The notes below the pieces were generated by a model. That model was not told where the DNA came from. It saw only the letters and a list, made by a program, of their open reading frames with translations, and made no database searches. A program made the position numbers and the translations under genes. Shown here piece after piece: positions 49,709 to 58,516 of a DNA stretch of 64,000 nt. Source of the DNA: Pseudarthrobacter sulfonivorans (GTDB taxonomy: Bacteria > Actinomycetota > Actinomycetes > Actinomycetales > Micrococcaceae); the NCBI RefSeq assembly GCF_024391045.1, contig NZ_JANFCZ010000016.1, forward strand, positions 29,341 through 93,340. Direction: 5' to 3'. The first letter of the stretch is position 1. Every line of letters starts with the position of its first letter.

Positions 49709-50857
49709 TTACGGAGCGGAGGTCAGCCGGGCTACCGCGGCGTCGATGCGCTCGTCGGTTCCGGTGAGTGCCACCCGCACGAAACCGTTGCCGGCGTCGC
49801 CGTAAAACACGCCCGGACCCACCACGATGCCCAAGCCGGCAAGTCGCGCCACGGTTTCCCAGGTGCCCTCCCCCGCGGTGGACCACAGATACAGTCCGGC
49901 GTCGGATTCCTTGATCTCGAGCCCGAAGTGCTGCAGTGCGGGCACCAGGCGTTCCCGCCGTCCGCGGTAGAGATCCTTCTGGGCCAGGACGTGGGTGTCG
50001 TCGCCCAGCGCCACCCGCATGGCTTCCTGCACCGGGTAGGGCACGATCATGCCTGCATGCTTGCGGCTGTTGACGAGGTTGGCCATGATGGCCGGATCGC
50101 CGGCCACGAAGGCGGCCCGGTAGCCGGCAACGTTGGATTGCTTGCTGAGGGAGTAGACGGCCAGGAGCCCGTCATGGGACCCGCCGGCAACGCGGGGATC
50201 CAGGATGCTGGGGACCGGTTCGCCGCCGCGCTGGGCATCCCAGGCGCCCCAGCCCAGCTCCGCATAGCATTCGTCCGAGGCCACCACAGCGCCCAGTTCG
50301 CGCGCCTGGGCCACCAGCGCCTTCAGCGACTCGACGTCCCGCACGCTTCCGGTGGGGTTCCCCGGGGAGTTGACCCAGATGAGGCGCACCCGGGCGAGGG
50401 TGGCGGCGTCGAGCTCGTCCAGGTGGTCCGTCGCCACTGAGGTGACCCCGGCAAGGGTAGCGCCAATGTCGTAGGTGGGGTACGCGACCTTGGGGCGGAC
50501 GACGACGTCGCCGGGCTTGAGTCCGAGCAGGAGCGGCAGCCACGCCACCAGTTCCTTGGAACCAACTGTAGGCATGACGTTTTTGGGGTCGAGTCCCGCA
50601 ACGCCGCGGCGGCGGTCGAACCACGTCGCGATGGCTTCGCGCAGCCCGGCGGTACCGTGCACGGTGGGGTAACCGGGGGCGTCAGCGGCGGCCCTGAGGG
50701 CCTCCTGGATCAGGACCGGCGTCGGGTCCACGGGGGTGCCGATGGAGAGGTTGATGGCCCCACCGGGATGCTCCGACGCCTTGGCGAGATACGGTGCCAT
50801 GGCCTCCCACGGGTAATCGGGCAGGCTCAGGCCAAAAGTGTTCACCGCTGATGTCAC
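49709..50857 (-). CDS. dapC: Succinyldiaminopimelate transaminase
   Basis: PLP-dependent aminotransferase producing N-succinyl-diaminopimelate, the step between dapD and dapE. The 382-residue class I/II enzyme has INLSIGTPVDPTP, TVGSKELVAWLPLLLGL, WVNSPGNPTGS, VVASDECYAELGWG, the PLP lysine in VYSLSKQSNVAGYR, and a C-terminal NGFVRVALTGTDERI arginine. GTG start 13 bp after fdxA, the same pairing as in mycobacteria (fdxC-dapC). With dapD/dapE 8 kb away the succinylase branch is nearly complete in the window. Confidence 0.93.
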   Translation of the reverse strand: MTSAVNTFGLSLPDYPWEAMAPYLAKASEHPGGAINLSIGTPVDPTPVLIQEALRAAADAPGYPTVHGTAGLREAIATWFDRRRGVAGLDPKNVMPTVGSKELVAWLPLLLGLKPGDVVVRPKVAYPTYDIGATLAGVTSVATDHLDELDAATLARVRLIWVNSPGNPTGSVRDVESLKALVAQARELGAVVASDECYAELGWGAWDAQRGGEPVPSILDPRVAGGSHDGLLAVYSLSKQSNVAGYRAAFVAGDPAIMANLVNSRKHAGMIVPYPVQEAMRVALGDDTHVLAQKDLYRGRRERLVPALQHFGLEIKESDAGLYLWSTAGEGTWETVARLAGLGIVVGPGVFYGDAGNGFVRVALTGTDERIDAAVARLTSAP

Positions 50858-50870
50858 CGGGGCGTCCGGC

Positions 50871-51197
50871 TCAGTGGTCTTGGTTCTGGGGCGGCAGGGC
50901 GGCGATCATCGGGTGGTCCTTGCCCGTGTTGCCGATCTTCGCGGCACCGCCGGGTGAGCCCAGGTCATCGAAGAACTCGACGTTTGCCTTGTAGTAGTCG
51001 GCCCATTCCTCAGGGGTGTCATCCTCGTAGTAGATGGCCTCCACGGGGCACACGGGCTCGCAGGCACCACAGTCGACACACTCATCGGGGTGGATGTACA
51101 GCGAACGCTCACCCTCATAGATGCAGTCGACCGGGCACTCCTCAATACATGCCTTGTCCTTGACATCTACACACGGCTGCGCGATTACGTACGTCAC
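50871..51197 (-). CDS. fdxA: 7Fe ferredoxin
   Basis: A 108-residue electron carrier with [3Fe-4S] and [4Fe-4S] centres: CVDVKDKACIEECPVDCIY and DECVDCGACEPVCPVEAIYY. The C-terminal ~45 residues (PEEWADYYKANVEFFDDLGSPGG) are the extension typical of actinobacterial FdxA. GTG 51197 is used (VTYVIAQP), with AGAGG 8 nt upstream. Co-transcribed with dapC. Partner enzymes are not indicated locally. Confidence 0.95.
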   Translation of the reverse strand: MTYVIAQPCVDVKDKACIEECPVDCIYEGERSLYIHPDECVDCGACEPVCPVEAIYYEDDTPEEWADYYKANVEFFDDLGSPGGAAKIGNTGKDHPMIAALPPQNQDH

Positions 51198-51320
51198 GTC
51201 CCTTGCCTCTCCACGTTGTTTCCGGCGACCGCCGGCACTTGAATCCGGCGCAATATCCGGACTATTGACTACTGAGCTTATTATCTCCCAGCCCGTTCCC
51301 GCGAACCTAGCGGGCCGCCT

Positions 51321-51326
51321 TAGTAT
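51321..51326 (+). promoter_or_regulatory. Candidate -10 of the SH3-like gene
   Basis: TAGTAT lies 6 nt (GAACTG) before GTG 51333, with no ribosome-binding site. Confidence 0.5.
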
Positions 51327-51332
51327 GAACTG

Positions 51333-51572
51333 GTGAGTCCCGCCCAGCCTACGCCCCGTGAATTCCTGGCCGCGGCCACGCCCGGAACCAGGGTGGTGGT
51401 GCGGTACCGGATCGACGGCGGCCTGACGGACGCGCTGGGGCACCTGGTGACCACGGACGACGGCGAGTGCACAGTCAGGACGCGGAAGGCCGACGTCGTG
51501 ATCCCCCTGCACCTCGTGGTCGCCGCGAAAGCGGTCCCGCCCGCCCCGCCGCGGCGCACGGCCGCGCGCTAA
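51333..51572 (+). CDS. Small protein resembling the N-terminal SH3-like domain of Rv0428c-type acetyltransferases
   Basis: A 79-residue protein: GTRVVVRYRIDGGLTDALGHLV, then DGECTVRTRKADVVIPLHLVVAAKAVPP. This is the beta-barrel pattern I associate with the short domain preceding GNAT acetyltransferase domains in actinobacteria, but no acetyltransferase follows: the ORF ends in PPRRTAAR and a terminator comes next. It diverges from fdxA. It may bind nucleic acid or protein; this is inference. Start GTG 51333 supported by the -10 hexamer. Confidence 0.7.
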   Translation: MSPAQPTPREFLAAATPGTRVVVRYRIDGGLTDALGHLVTTDDGECTVRTRKADVVIPLHLVVAAKAVPPAPPRRTAAR

Positions 51573-51646
51573 GGGCAGCTTTCACAGCGCCGGGGCCGCC
51601 CGTACGATCTGAAGACACGGCGATCGGCGCCCCTGCCGGTACAACG

Positions 51647-51681
51647 CAGAATGCCACCGGGAGGGAGCCGGTGGCATTCTG
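51647..51681. terminator. Terminator between the SH3-like gene and typA
   Basis: A perfect 14-bp stem CAGAATGCCACCGG / CCGGTGGCATTCTG with a 7-nt GAGGGAG loop, between convergent genes, followed by a T-containing stretch on both strands. Confidence 0.9.
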
Positions 51682-51701
51682 TTGGGCTGTGCGGCCTGTT
51701 G

Positions 51702-53630
51702 TTAGACCTTGGCGCGGGCGCGGTTGGCCTTGGCACGCTCGTTGGTGTCCAGGATGACCTTGCGGATGCGGATGGAATCCGGGGTCACCTCGACGCATTC
51801 GTCCTCGCGGGCGAATTCGAGCGACTCTTCAAGGGTCAGGTCGCGCGGCGGCGTCAGGTTCTCGAAGGTATCGGAGGAGGCTGCACGCATGTTGGTGAGC
51901 TTCTTTTCCTTGGTGATGTTGACGTCCATGTCGTCCGCGCGGGAGTTCTCGCCGACGATCATGCCCTCGTAGACCTCGGAGGTGGGTTTGACGAAGAAGG
52001 AGCCGCGTTCCTGCAGGTTGATCATGGCGAACGGCGTCACAACACCTGCGCGGTCGGCGATCATCGAACCGTTGGTGCGGTATTCGATCGGGCCGGCCCA
52101 GGGCTCGTAGCCCTCGGCGATGGACGCTGCGATGCCGGCGCCACGCGTGTCCGTGAGGAACTTGGTGCGGAAACCGATCAGGCCGCGGGCCGGGACGATG
52201 AATTCCATCCGGCACCAGCCGGTGCCGTGGTTGGCCATGTTGGTCATGCGGCCCTTGCGGGCTGCCATCAGCTGGGTGACGGCGCCGAGGTACTCTTCGG
52301 GCACGTCGATGGTCATGTGTTCCATCGGCTCGTGGATCTTGCCGTCGATGGTCTTGGTGACCACCTGGGGCTTGCCGACGGTCAGTTCAAAGCCTTCGCG
52401 GCGCATCTGCTCAACCAGAATGGCCAGTGCGAGCTCACCACGGCCCTGGACTTCCCAGGCGTCAGGACGCTCGGTGGGCAGGACTTTGAGGGAGACGTTA
52501 CCGATCAGTTCCTTGTCCAGGCGGTCCTTCACCTGGCGGGCCGTGACCTTGGCGCCCTTGACCTTGCCGGCCAGCGGCGAGGTGTTGATGCCGATGGTCA
52601 TGGAGATCGCGGGATCGTCCACGGTGATCAGCGGCAGCGGCTGCGGGTTCTCGACGTCGGTGAGGGTCTCACCGATGGTGATTTCCTCAATGCCGGCGAC
52701 GGCGACGATCTCACCGGGTCCGGCTGATTCGGCCGGAACGCGGTCGAGGGCCTTGGTGGCGAGCAGTTCGGTGATTTTCACGGTCTTGAGCTCGCCGTTG
52801 GCGCGCGCCCAGGCAACCTGCTGGCCCTTGCGGAGGGTGCCGTTGTAGATGCGGAGGAGGGCGAGACGGCCCAGGAAGGGCGAGGCGTCCAGGTTGGTCA
52901 CGTGGGCCTGGAGGACGCCGTTGGGGTTGTACGTGGGCGCGGGGATGTGGTCGATGATGGTCTTGAACAGCGGCTCGAGGTCTTCGTTGTCCGGGGCGGA
53001 GCCGTCGGCGGGCTGGTCCAAGGATGCGCGGCCGACCTTGGCGGCGGCGTAGACCACGGGGACGTTGAGGATCTTGTCCAGGTCCAGGTCCGGAACTTCG
53101 TCGGCGAGGTCCGAGGCGAGGCCCAGGAGCAGGTCCATGGACTCGTGGACAACTTCTTCGATGCGTGCGTCGGGGCGGTCAGTCTTGTTGACCAGCAGGA
53201 TGACCGGCAGGTGCGCGGCGAGAGCCTTACGCAGCACAAAGCGGGTCTGGGGCAGCGGGCCCTCGGACGCGTCAACCAGGAGGACAACGCCGTCCACCAT
53301 GGACAGTCCGCGCTCCACCTCGCCGCCGAAGTCGGCGTGGCCGGGGGTGTCGATGACGTTGATGGTGATGGTTTCACCGTGGGAGGACGGTCCGTTGTAG
53401 GCCACGGTGGTGTTCTTGGCCAGGATGGTGATGCCCTTTTCGCGCTCCAGGTCACCGGAGTCCATCACACGGTCTTCGAGGTGGTTGTGTTCGGCAAAGG
53501 AGTTGGTCTGCTTGAGCATGGCATCGACCAGGGTGGTCTTGCCGTGGTCAACGTGGGCCACGATCGCGACGTTACGCAGGTCACTGCGTGATGCAGTGGC
53601 TACCGCAGTGTTGGTGGTGGTTTCAGACAT
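51702..53630 (-). CDS. typA: Translational GTPase TypA/BipA
   Basis: Ribosome-associated GTPase related to EF-G/LepA, acting in 50S assembly and stress adaptation. The 642-residue protein has G1 [13 protein letters not shown]3 [16 protein letters not shown]4 [12 protein letters not shown], then domains II, III and V and the BipA-specific C-terminal domain ([29 protein letters not shown]). It has an ~16-residue N-terminal extension. Its position between fdxA/dapC and family-5 binding-protein genes parallels the mycobacterial typA-lpqW region as I recall it. Confidence 0.96.
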   Translation of the reverse strand: MSETTTNTAVATASRSDLRNVAIVAHVDHGKTTLVDAMLKQTNSFAEHNHLEDRVMDSGDLEREKGITILAKNTTVAYNGPSSHGETITINVIDTPGHADFGGEVERGLSMVDGVVLLVDASEGPLPQTRFVLRKALAAHLPVILLVNKTDRPDARIEEVVHESMDLLLGLASDLADEVPDLDLDKILNVPVVYAAAKVGRASLDQPADGSAPDNEDLEPLFKTIIDHIPAPTYNPNGVLQAHVTNLDASPFLGRLALLRIYNGTLRKGQQVAWARANGELKTVKITELLATKALDRVPAESAGPGEIVAVAGIEEITIGETLTDVENPQPLPLITVDDPAISMTIGINTSPLAGKVKGAKVTARQVKDRLDKELIGNVSLKVLPTERPDAWEVQGRGELALAILVEQMRREGFELTVGKPQVVTKTIDGKIHEPMEHMTIDVPEEYLGAVTQLMAARKGRMTNMANHGTGWCRMEFIVPARGLIGFRTKFLTDTRGAGIAASIAEGYEPWAGPIEYRTNGSMIADRAGVVTPFAMINLQERGSFFVKPTSEVYEGMIVGENSRADDMDVNITKEKKLTNMRAASSDTFENLTPPRDLTLEESLEFAREDECVEVTPDSIRIRKVILDTNERAKANRARAKV

Positions 53631-53895
53631 GCGTTATTGCTCGATTCAGTGTGAGTCAGCTGTTGTTTCGCCGCATTTCCAACCGGAGTCCACGACGGAT
53701 TGGCCCATTAACACAGGGCGCCTTCCATTATTCTAAACGCTGCGGCCTAAGGCGCCTAAAAATCGACCAAGGGCCAAGACGCGGCAATCCCGGCGAATCA
53801 CTCACCGGCGCTCCTGCGCCGTGGGCAAAGTCACTGGATTTTCATGACTTGATGCTTCATTATTGCTGTGATACTTCAAGCCCGGAGAGCCCCTG

Positions 53896-54747
53896 ATGCG
53901 AAACGCCTCGGCCATGTCCCGCTTAGTCGCATCGGGAATCGCTGCCGGCGTCCTCCTCTGCGGCTGCGGGCAGCCAACTGCACCCCCTGCCGGGTCCCCC
54001 GCGTCCGCCACGCAAGCAGCGGGTGCTGCTGCCGCGGGCGCGCCTGCAGCGGCAGGTCCGGGGGCGGCGGGTGGTGCTGCGGGCCGCTACATTGAGCGCG
54101 GCGCTGATCCGGAAAGCCTGCCGGCCGGTTCCGTTGTCCGTAATCCCGCCAATGGCCGCGACGAAGTGGTCGTCCCGGACATCAGGCATACCGCGCTGCT
54201 GATCGGCGATTCACAGTCCGAACCCGCCGACGGCTGGCCGCGTCTTGGCCTCGCCGCCGTCGGCTACAAAGTCCACTTCTGCGGCCTCGGCGGAACCGGC
54301 TTTGTGGCGTCCAACGGAAAGACAGGCAACTACATCGACGCCCTGCAGCGGGGCGACTGGAAGCTGCCCTACGGGACGCCGGCCCTGATTGTCATCCAGG
54401 GCGGCGGCAACGATGCAGCCCAGGGTGCTTCGGACGCGCAAATCGTGGCCAACGCCGAGCGACTGATCAGTGCCCTCAGGGAGCGCTATCCGGCCACCCG
54501 GCTCGCGATGATCGGAACGCTGGCCCGCGGTGCCAACTACGGGGGCGGCCGCAGGACGCAGGTGGATGCGCTGCTGGGGAACCTGGCGGCCCGGAACGGC
54601 ATACCGTTTGTTGGGGTGGGTGACTGGCTGACCAAGTACAACCTCGCCAGGAACCTGGCCGATGCCGTCCACATGAACACAGCAGGCCGCAAAACACTGG
54701 GCGGGCTGCTCGGGGACAACCTTCGGAAACTCAACCTTCAGTTGTAG
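53896..54747 (+). CDS. SGNH-hydrolase lipoprotein
   Basis: A 283-residue secreted esterase-like protein. The signal peptide ends in a lipobox (LLCGC, Cys24), followed by an Ala/Gly-rich linker (residues ~28-63). SGNH blocks are present: I LLIGDSQSEP (Ser106), II GLGGTGF, III VIQGGGNDAAQ, and V DAVHMNTAG with Asp256 and His259. Such enzymes often remove acetyl groups from wall glycans; the substrate here is unknown. A GGAG site precedes ATG 53896. It stands alone, with 265 bp of upstream sequence (53631-53895) in which I see no gene, and is closed by a terminator. Confidence 0.88.
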   Translation: MRNASAMSRLVASGIAAGVLLCGCGQPTAPPAGSPASATQAAGAAAAGAPAAAGPGAAGGAAGRYIERGADPESLPAGSVVRNPANGRDEVVVPDIRHTALLIGDSQSEPADGWPRLGLAAVGYKVHFCGLGGTGFVASNGKTGNYIDALQRGDWKLPYGTPALIVIQGGGNDAAQGASDAQIVANAERLISALRERYPATRLAMIGTLARGANYGGGRRTQVDALLGNLAARNGIPFVGVGDWLTKYNLARNLADAVHMNTAGRKTLGGLLGDNLRKLNLQL

Positions 54748-54760
54748 GGCGTTAAGCGCA

Positions 54761-54790
54761 GGAGCCGGCGCCCTTCCGGGCACCGGCTCC
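54761..54790. terminator. Terminator between the SGNH gene and the peptide importer
   Basis: GGAGCCGG (54761-54768) pairs with CCGGCTCC (54783-54790), and the loop can form a further CGCCC/GGGCA stem. Located between convergent genes. Confidence 0.75.
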
Positions 54791-54808
54791 GCTCACTCCC
54801 TGTGCTTC

Positions 54809-56530
54809 TCAGGCCACTTCCGGCGGAAGCATGAGCTTCGCCCCGGGAATGGCGTTGAGCAGGGCCTTGGTGTAATCCTGCTGGGGGGATTCGAAAACGT
54901 CATCCGTGGACCCCGTTTCCACCAGCTTCCCCTTCTCCATCACGCACACATGGTCGGCAATCTGCCGGACCACCGCAAGGTCATGGGTGATAAAGAGGTA
55001 GGTCAGCCCCAGGTTGGCCTGCAGGTCTGCCAGGAGATTGAGCACCTGGGCCTGAACCAGCACGTCCAAGGCGGACACGGCCTCATCGCAAATGATTACT
55101 TCCGGATCCAACGCGAGTGCCCGGGCAATGGCAATACGCTGACGCTGCCCGCCCGACAGTTCATTCGGGTACCGCTGCATGGTGGACTGGGGCAGCGCCA
55201 CCTGATCCAGGAGTTCGCGGACCTTCTTTTCGCGGCTGGCAGGGTCGCCAATCTTGTGAACCCGCAAGGGCTCCTCGATGGTCCGGAAGATGTTGTACAT
55301 CGGGTCCAGCGAACCGTACGGGTCCTGGAAGATGGGCTGCACCCGGCGGCGGAACTTGAAGAGCTCCTTGGGCTTGAGCAGTGACGTGTCGACGCCGTCG
55401 AAGAGAATCCTGCCTTCGGTCGGCTTCTCGAGCTGCAGGACCATTTTGGCGACAGTTGACTTGCCCGAACCGGACTCCCCCACAATCGCGGTGGTGGTCC
55501 CGCGCCTGACGTCGAAGCTCACACCGTCGACGGCCGCAAAGTCCGTGGCCTTTCCCAATCCGCTGCGCAGTTTGTAGACCCTGCGCAGGTCCTGGATCTG
55601 CAGGACGTTGTCCGCGGCAGCCACCTCGGCGGCGGGCGCCAACAGGTCCGATGCTTCCACGCCCTGTTCCTTGGCGACCTGGATACGCCGGCTCGCCAAC
55701 GATGGCGCAGATTCGACCAGGCGCTTGGTGTACGGGTGCTGCGGGTTCCGCAACAGCTCAAGCGAGGGACCTGCTTCCACCACCTGGCCCCGGTACATCA
55801 CCACCACTTTGTCTGCCCGCTCGGCAGCCAGACCCAGATCGTGAGTGATGAGCAGCACGGAGGTGCCGAGCTCTGCGGTCATGGTTTCCAGGTGATCGAG
55901 GATCTGCCGCTGGACGGTGACATCCAGGGCCGACGTCGGCTCATCCGCGATCAGCAGCCGCGGCTTGCAGGACAGCCCGATCGCGATCAGCGCACGCTGC
56001 CGCATACCACCGGAGAACTCATGCGGGTACTGGCCGGCGCGACGGTGGGCGTCCGGGAGGCCCGCCTCGGACAGCACCTTGGCGATGTCATCCGGACCGC
56101 TGGGCTGCCCGTTGGCCCGCAAGGTCTCTTTGACCTGGTAACCGATCTTCCACACGGGATTGAGGTTGGACATGGGGTCCTGCGGAACCATACCAATGGT
56201 ATTGCCGCGCAGTTCGATCATCCGCTTTTCCGTGGCGTGGGCTATGTCCTCCCCGTCGAGGAGGATCTGCCCGCCGGACACCGCACCGTTGTTGGGCAGG
56301 AGTCCGATGGCGGCAAGGGCCGTGGTGGATTTTCCGGAGCCTGATTCGCCCACAATGGCCACGGTCTCACCGGGCATGATGGTCAGGTGCGCATTGCGGA
56401 CCGCCTGGACATCACCGCCGCCGGTCTTGAAGGTAATGGCCAGATCGCGGATTTCCAGCAGGGGCTTCACGCCCGCACGTCCCGCCTCGTCGATGTGGAT
56501 TTCTGGGGTCATCATCTCTTTGTCTCTCAT
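54809..56530 (-). CDS. Oligopeptide/dipeptide ABC transporter, fused double ATPase (DppD-DppF)
   Basis: A 573-residue fusion of two ATPases that drive the DppBC-type permease. The first half (~20-290) has VGESGSGKSTTALAAIGL, HEFSGGMRQRALIAIG and [13 protein letters not shown]; the second (~300-560) has VGESGSGKSTVAKMVLQL, NELSGGQRQRIAIARAL and VIICDEAVSALDV. NPQHPYTKRLVESAP after the first half is the oligopeptide-ATPase tail. It overlaps the DppC-type gene by 4 bp and is the last gene of the operon. Confidence 0.94.
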   Translation of the reverse strand: MRDKEMMTPEIHIDEAGRAGVKPLLEIRDLAITFKTGGGDVQAVRNAHLTIMPGETVAIVGESGSGKSTTALAAIGLLPNNGAVSGGQILLDGEDIAHATEKRMIELRGNTIGMVPQDPMSNLNPVWKIGYQVKETLRANGQPSGPDDIAKVLSEAGLPDAHRRAGQYPHEFSGGMRQRALIAIGLSCKPRLLIADEPTSALDVTVQRQILDHLETMTAELGTSVLLITHDLGLAAERADKVVVMYRGQVVEAGPSLELLRNPQHPYTKRLVESAPSLASRRIQVAKEQGVEASDLLAPAAEVAAADNVLQIQDLRRVYKLRSGLGKATDFAAVDGVSFDVRRGTTTAIVGESGSGKSTVAKMVLQLEKPTEGRILFDGVDTSLLKPKELFKFRRRVQPIFQDPYGSLDPMYNIFRTIEEPLRVHKIGDPASREKKVRELLDQVALPQSTMQRYPNELSGGQRQRIAIARALALDPEVIICDEAVSALDVLVQAQVLNLLADLQANLGLTYLFITHDLAVVRQIADHVCVMEKGKLVETGSTDDVFESPQQDYTKALLNAIPGAKLMLPPEVA

Positions 56531-57471
56531 CGCTGACGGCTCTTCGGATCAAGCGCGTCCCGGACGGCATCGCCGAGCATGATGAAGCTCAGCACGGTGA
56601 TGGACAGCGCGGCTGCCGGGTAGAGCATGATCTGGGGATGTGTGCGGATGGATGCCTGGGCACCCGCAATGTCGTTGCCCCAGGACATGATGCCCTGCGG
56701 CAGGCCAATGCCCAGGAAGGACAAGGTAGCTTCCGCCACGATGAAGACACCCAGTTCCAAGGTGGCCAGGACAATGATCGGGGCCAGCGCGTTCGGCAGG
56801 ACGTGACGGACCAGGGCGCCGAACCTCGAAACGCCCAACGAGCGGGCCGCCGTCACGAAGTCCGCATTGCGCACCTCGATGACCGCGCCACGGGTGATGC
56901 GCGCCATTTGGGGCCATGCCAGCAGGGAGATGACAAAAACCACCGTCCAGACGCTCCGGTTTTCCCGGAACAGCGGAAGCTGGGTGATGACCAGGGCGCC
57001 AAGGATCAAAGGCAGGGCGAAGAAAATGTCACCCAGGCGGGCAAGCACAGAGTCGACCCAGCCGCCGTAGTAGCCGGCGATGGCGCCGATCGTCACACCG
57101 ATAACAAGCACGCACAGCACGGAAAGCACACCCACGGAAAGGGACGCCTGCGTGCCATGAATGACGCGGGAGTAGATGTCACAGCCCTGGAATGTGAAGC
57201 CGAACGGGTGGCCCGCGGAGGGACCGCCTTCGGAGTTGGACAGTTCGCAACCGTCATTCGGTGCAACGGACGAAAAGAGGCCGGGGAACAGCGCCACGAC
57301 CAGGAGCGCAAGGATCAGCAGCGCGGAAATGATGAACAGCGGCCGACGGCGGAGCTTGCGCCACGCATCCGACCACAGGCTCACGGGCGCATGGTCGGTT
57401 TTGACGGCATCCGTTGCAAGCAGCGGTGTCTCGTCGATGGGCGCCACGAAGTGGCTGTTATTACTGGTCAT
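56527..57471 (-). CDS. Oligopeptide ABC transporter permease (DppC/OppC type)
   Basis: A 314-residue permease with a long polar N-terminus, six helices, the large extracytoplasmic segment after helix 1 (SSVAPNDGCELSNSEGGPSAGH) and an EAA loop, DFVTAARSLGVSRFGALVRHVLPN. The N-terminal coding region overlaps the DppB-type gene by 11 bp. Confidence 0.93.
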   Translation of the reverse strand: MTSNNSHFVAPIDETPLLATDAVKTDHAPVSLWSDAWRKLRRRPLFIISALLILALLVVALFPGLFSSVAPNDGCELSNSEGGPSAGHPFGFTFQGCDIYSRVIHGTQASLSVGVLSVLCVLVIGVTIGAIAGYYGGWVDSVLARLGDIFFALPLILGALVITQLPLFRENRSVWTVVFVISLLAWPQMARITRGAVIEVRNADFVTAARSLGVSRFGALVRHVLPNALAPIIVLATLELGVFIVAEATLSFLGIGLPQGIMSWGNDIAGAQASIRTHPQIMLYPAAALSITVLSFIMLGDAVRDALDPKSRQR

Positions 57472-58390
57472 AACGGATCCTCGGGTCTAGCCAGGCATAC
57501 AGGAGATCAACGAGCAGGTTGGCCACCACGAAGACCAGCACCAGGACGCTGACGATGGAGACGATGGTTGGCCCTTCGCTGCGCAGCACCGCTTGATAGA
57601 GCTTGTTGCCGACGCCGGGAACGTTGAAGATGCCCTCCGTCACGATGGCACCACCCATCAGCCCGCCGAGGTTGGCGCCGAGGTAGGTCACCACCGGGAT
57701 CAGGGAGTTGCGCAGGATGTGTGCAATCACGACCCGCGGCCGGGACAGGCCCTTTGCGGTGGCGGTCCGCACATAGTCTGCGTTCATGTTTTCGCTCACC
57801 GAAGCACGGGTCAGGCGGAGAACGTAGGCAAATGACACGAGGCCCAGGACCACTGCGGGCAGCAGCAGGCTGCCCCAGTCGGCATTGGCGCCGACCGTGG
57901 GTTTGGCCCAGCCCAGCTGGACACCGAAAACCAGCTGGAAGACGAAGCCGAGGACGAAGGTGGGCACGGCGATGACCACGAGTGAGGCCACCAGGACTGT
58001 GGAGTCAAACCATCCGCCGCGGCGGAGGCCGGCGAAAACGCCAAAGGCGACGCCGAAGATGGCCTGGATGGCCAGCGCTTCAACGGCAAGCATGGCCGTT
58101 ACGGGAAAGACGCGCGCCAGGCTGGCTGCGATGGGCTGCCCGGTGAAGTCGTTACCGAGGTTGAAGGTGAAGAGGTTCTGCAGGAACAGTCCGTACTGGA
58201 CCCAGAAGGGCTGGTCGAGGTGGTACTGGCTGCGGAGGGTGTCAATGACGGCCTGCGGGGGCTGGCGGTCACCGAAGAGGGCTGCGATGGGGTCGCCGGG
58301 TAGGGCGAAGACCATGTAGTAGACCAAAAGCGTGGTGCCGATGAAGACAGGGATCACCTGGAGGAGTCGACGCAGAATAAAGCGGACCAC
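57461..58390 (-). CDS. Oligopeptide ABC transporter permease (DppB/OppB type)
   Basis: A 309-residue permease with the family N-terminus MVRFILRRLLQVIPVFIGTTLLVY, the loop FALPGDPIAALFGDRQ, and an EAA loop YVRTATAKGLSRPRVVIAHILRN. GTG start at 58390. Separated from the binding-protein gene by 126 bp with a hairpin that probably limits permease expression. Confidence 0.93.
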   Translation of the reverse strand: MVRFILRRLLQVIPVFIGTTLLVYYMVFALPGDPIAALFGDRQPPQAVIDTLRSQYHLDQPFWVQYGLFLQNLFTFNLGNDFTGQPIAASLARVFPVTAMLAVEALAIQAIFGVAFGVFAGLRRGGWFDSTVLVASLVVIAVPTFVLGFVFQLVFGVQLGWAKPTVGANADWGSLLLPAVVLGLVSFAYVLRLTRASVSENMNADYVRTATAKGLSRPRVVIAHILRNSLIPVVTYLGANLGGLMGGAIVTEGIFNVPGVGNKLYQAVLRSEGPTIVSIVSVLVLVFVVANLLVDLLYAWLDPRIRYDQ

Positions 58391-58456
58391 CGGATCACCA
58401 GCTTTCGGGGAACGAAGAGGGGGATTTCATGTGTGCCTTCCTGCCGTACAGGACAA

Positions 58457-58484
58457 TGGGGGCCCGGCTGACGCCGGACCCCCA
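58457..58484 (-). terminator. Intercistronic hairpin between the peptide-binding protein and permease genes
   Basis: TGGGGGCCCGGC (58457-58468) pairs with GCCGGACCCCCA (58473-58484) around a TGAC loop. The single C/A mismatch becomes a G-U pair in the minus-strand RNA, so it folds best in the importer transcript. It may favour binding-protein over permease expression. Confidence 0.7.
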
Positions 58485-58516
58485 ATCTGCCTGACGGCAA
58501 GTTTAGATCCTGGAGA

